64,000 bases of DNA from NCBI GenBank assembly GCA_004124385.1, contig SCKN01000003.1, positions 107,501 through 171,500 on the forward strand. Direction: 5' to 3'. The first letter of the stretch is position 1; each line of letters starts with the position of its first letter. A model generated the notes under the pieces. It ran no database searches. It was not told where the DNA came from and saw nothing but the letters and a program-made list of their open reading frames with translations. The translations under genes and the position numbers were made by a program. This DNA comes from Fidelibacterota bacterium (GTDB taxonomy: Bacteria > Fidelibacterota > Marinisomatia > Marinisomatales > TCS55). Shown here piece after piece: positions 62,625 to 64,000 of the stretch.

Positions 62625-64000
62625 AATTACAAGATCCATGGAGTGAAAATCGAACTAGACCCATTGAATCACTTGAATCTCAATTTGGCGAAAATCCATT
62701 TGAGAATAGTATTCAAAATTATGATTTTCGCCCCAAAAAAGGTTCTGTTCTAATCGATGGCGGAGTGGTAGTTCCCGGTATTAATGATGGACAGGATATG
62801 GATTTTAATCATCCGCCTTTATACGCTGGCCAAAATAGAGCCTTTGTTGGCGATGCGCCTGATATAGGTGCATATGAGTATGGAGATTCAGTTTATTGGA
62901 TACCAGGATATAGATATAGTTATCCTAGCGTTCCCATCCCCAGTGATGGAGCCGTAGGCGTATCAATGGAATATGGTTTAGCTTTCAATTACCCATGGAA
63001 AACTGATTATTCAGGCACGGCAGCGACTGTAACGGTCAGCGGTCCCGGTATCAACCGAACTGAATCATTTCAATATCCCAATAATGTACTTTTTGAAACG
63101 TTTCTGCCCGGTGAAACTTATAATTGGTCTGTGATTGTGGATGGTGTCAGTAGTGATATCTGGACTTTTACTACATCGGATAAAGAATATCCTTTAAACG
63201 ATCGATCGTTAGATACGACGATTGTTGACAGTATGCTCATTCCATACCAGATAAAGAACTTGCAAGTATCAAATAACAATCTTGCATTTTTAAAATTTGA
63301 TGTACCCTCATCGATCAATAACTCATGTATCATTCATTTAAATTTAGTTCCAGAAGAAGTCGAGACACTTGCAGGTGGCATTGTTGTTTACAAGTACAAT
63401 TACACAGGCTGGGGTGAAAAACTGGATGAGAATAATATTGGACTTGTTGATCATAGTTTACTGACACCAATCGATACGCTCTATACGATAGAAGCTGGCG
63501 TTCCAATAGCTGTGAATATATCGGATATCATTAGTTCAAATGGAGTGCACTCATTTGCACTGGGAGTTTTGGATTCTGTAGATCATGTAACATTCTATAG
63601 TAAAGAAAAACTGATTACGGATGGACAAATAATAGGATTTGATGAAGAAGGCTACCTAGGTGATCAAGGAGGTGGAAGTGGCTATGCTCCTCAAACAAGT
63701 GTCTGGCCCAGCCTTACCTTCCAACCGGTAGATGCACCTGTACTGGCAACAATTGAAGATCAAACAACGAATGAGGATACGGCCACGTCTGTCATCCTAT
63801 CAGCGACAGATATAGATGGAGATAGTCTAATATTTTCTGCATCTTCAGCGGATACCAACGTCACAGCAATTGTGAGTATTGACACTCTCACCTTAACCCC
63901 GGCAGCAGACTGGAATGGTCCAGCAGCGATTACTGTGATAGTTACTGATAACGGACTGGGTACTCTTTCAGACACAATATCGTTTACATTTACAGTGAAT
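62588..64000 (+). CDS. 3' part of the large secreted protein, running off the window
   Basis: An open frame of 471 codons without an initiator, entered after a frameshift near 62587 (one base missing or two extra). It continues the beta-helix end ('SSATTYAYPHLELQDPWSEN', 'DFRPKKGSVLIDGGVVVPGI', 'VGDAPDIGAYEYGD'), then a fibronectin-like domain ('VSGPGINRTESFQYPNNVLF'), a DNRLRE-like/CBM96 region ('NNNLAFLKFDVPSSINNSCI') and a cadherin-like tandem repeat ('NEDTATSVILSATDIDGDSL', 'TLTPAADWNGPAAITVIVTD'). The frame is open to the last base. A T9SS sorting domain would be expected beyond the window. 'GSVLIDGG...DIGAYEY' is a classic ending of right-handed beta-helix proteins. Confidence 0.75.

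Overview
The window reads as chromosomal DNA of an AT-rich, Gram-negative bacterium of the Fibrobacterota-Chlorobiota-Bacteroidota (FCB) group, most likely Candidatus Marinimicrobia (SAR406) or a near relative. The evidence is a PorX-type response regulator of the type IX secretion system (T9SS), a C-terminal sorting domain with the '[13 protein letters not shown]' signature and 'GVYFVKI...TRKMVLLK' end, lipoprotein and beta-barrel genes, and the AT-rich codon use. The phylum is an inference; the 23S segment at 1-988 would settle it.

Layout. 1-1204: 3' part of a 23S rRNA gene, 5S rRNA and a terminator. 1282-8775: an envelope and signalling operon (exported FN3-like protein, FecR-domain protein, predicted outer-membrane barrel, CHASE2-adenylate cyclase, small GNAT protein). 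8837-9606 (minus): a lipoprotein behind a 5'-truncated remnant of a secreted protein. 9828-16037: porX, tsaE, tsaB, rimI, accD, surE, guaA, tightly packed. 16037-16483: a four-helix-bundle (23S intervening-sequence-protein-like) gene between 14-bp perfect inverted repeats. 16490-25223: glmS, a periplasmic-binding-like protein, pgeF, uppP, a PutP-type symporter, holA, an ECF sigma factor and its probable anti-sigma factor. 25300-29245: a GAF-GGDEF cyclase, a TPR lipoprotein and a LolB-like lipoprotein. 29242-40220: a surface-polysaccharide island with three glycosyltransferases, two intact and one broken sulfotransferase, a CDP-glycerol-type glycerophosphotransferase, a flippase and a YfhO-type membrane protein. 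40273-49305: histidine kinase, yajC, def, fmt, rsmB, PASTA protein, a SEC59/DGK1-like protein, a BatA/vWA protein, hflX. About 49338-49510: a probable 6S RNA. 49559-53206 (minus): a DAACS symporter, a small protein and a DUF255 thioredoxin-like lipoprotein. 53255-57152: a lipoprotein gene with an internal deletion, then a more G+C-rich pair (DUF885 peptidase-like protein and sodium:solute symporter) separated by a palindromic repeat. 57241-64000: a gene-poor gap followed by T9SS-type secreted repeat proteins interrupted by single-base frameshifts, the last running off the right edge.

How it fits together. PorX, a histidine kinase resembling the kinases that pair with PorX, and a T9SS-sorted protein suggest an active T9SS. 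The polysaccharide island would build a sulfated, perhaps glycerophosphate-bearing surface glycan, with UppP recycling the carrier lipid and GlmS supplying amino sugar. The least-described assembly is the FecR / beta-barrel / CHASE2-cyclase operon, which looks like an envelope-to-cAMP signalling unit. No tRNA, CRISPR array, transposase or prophage was seen.
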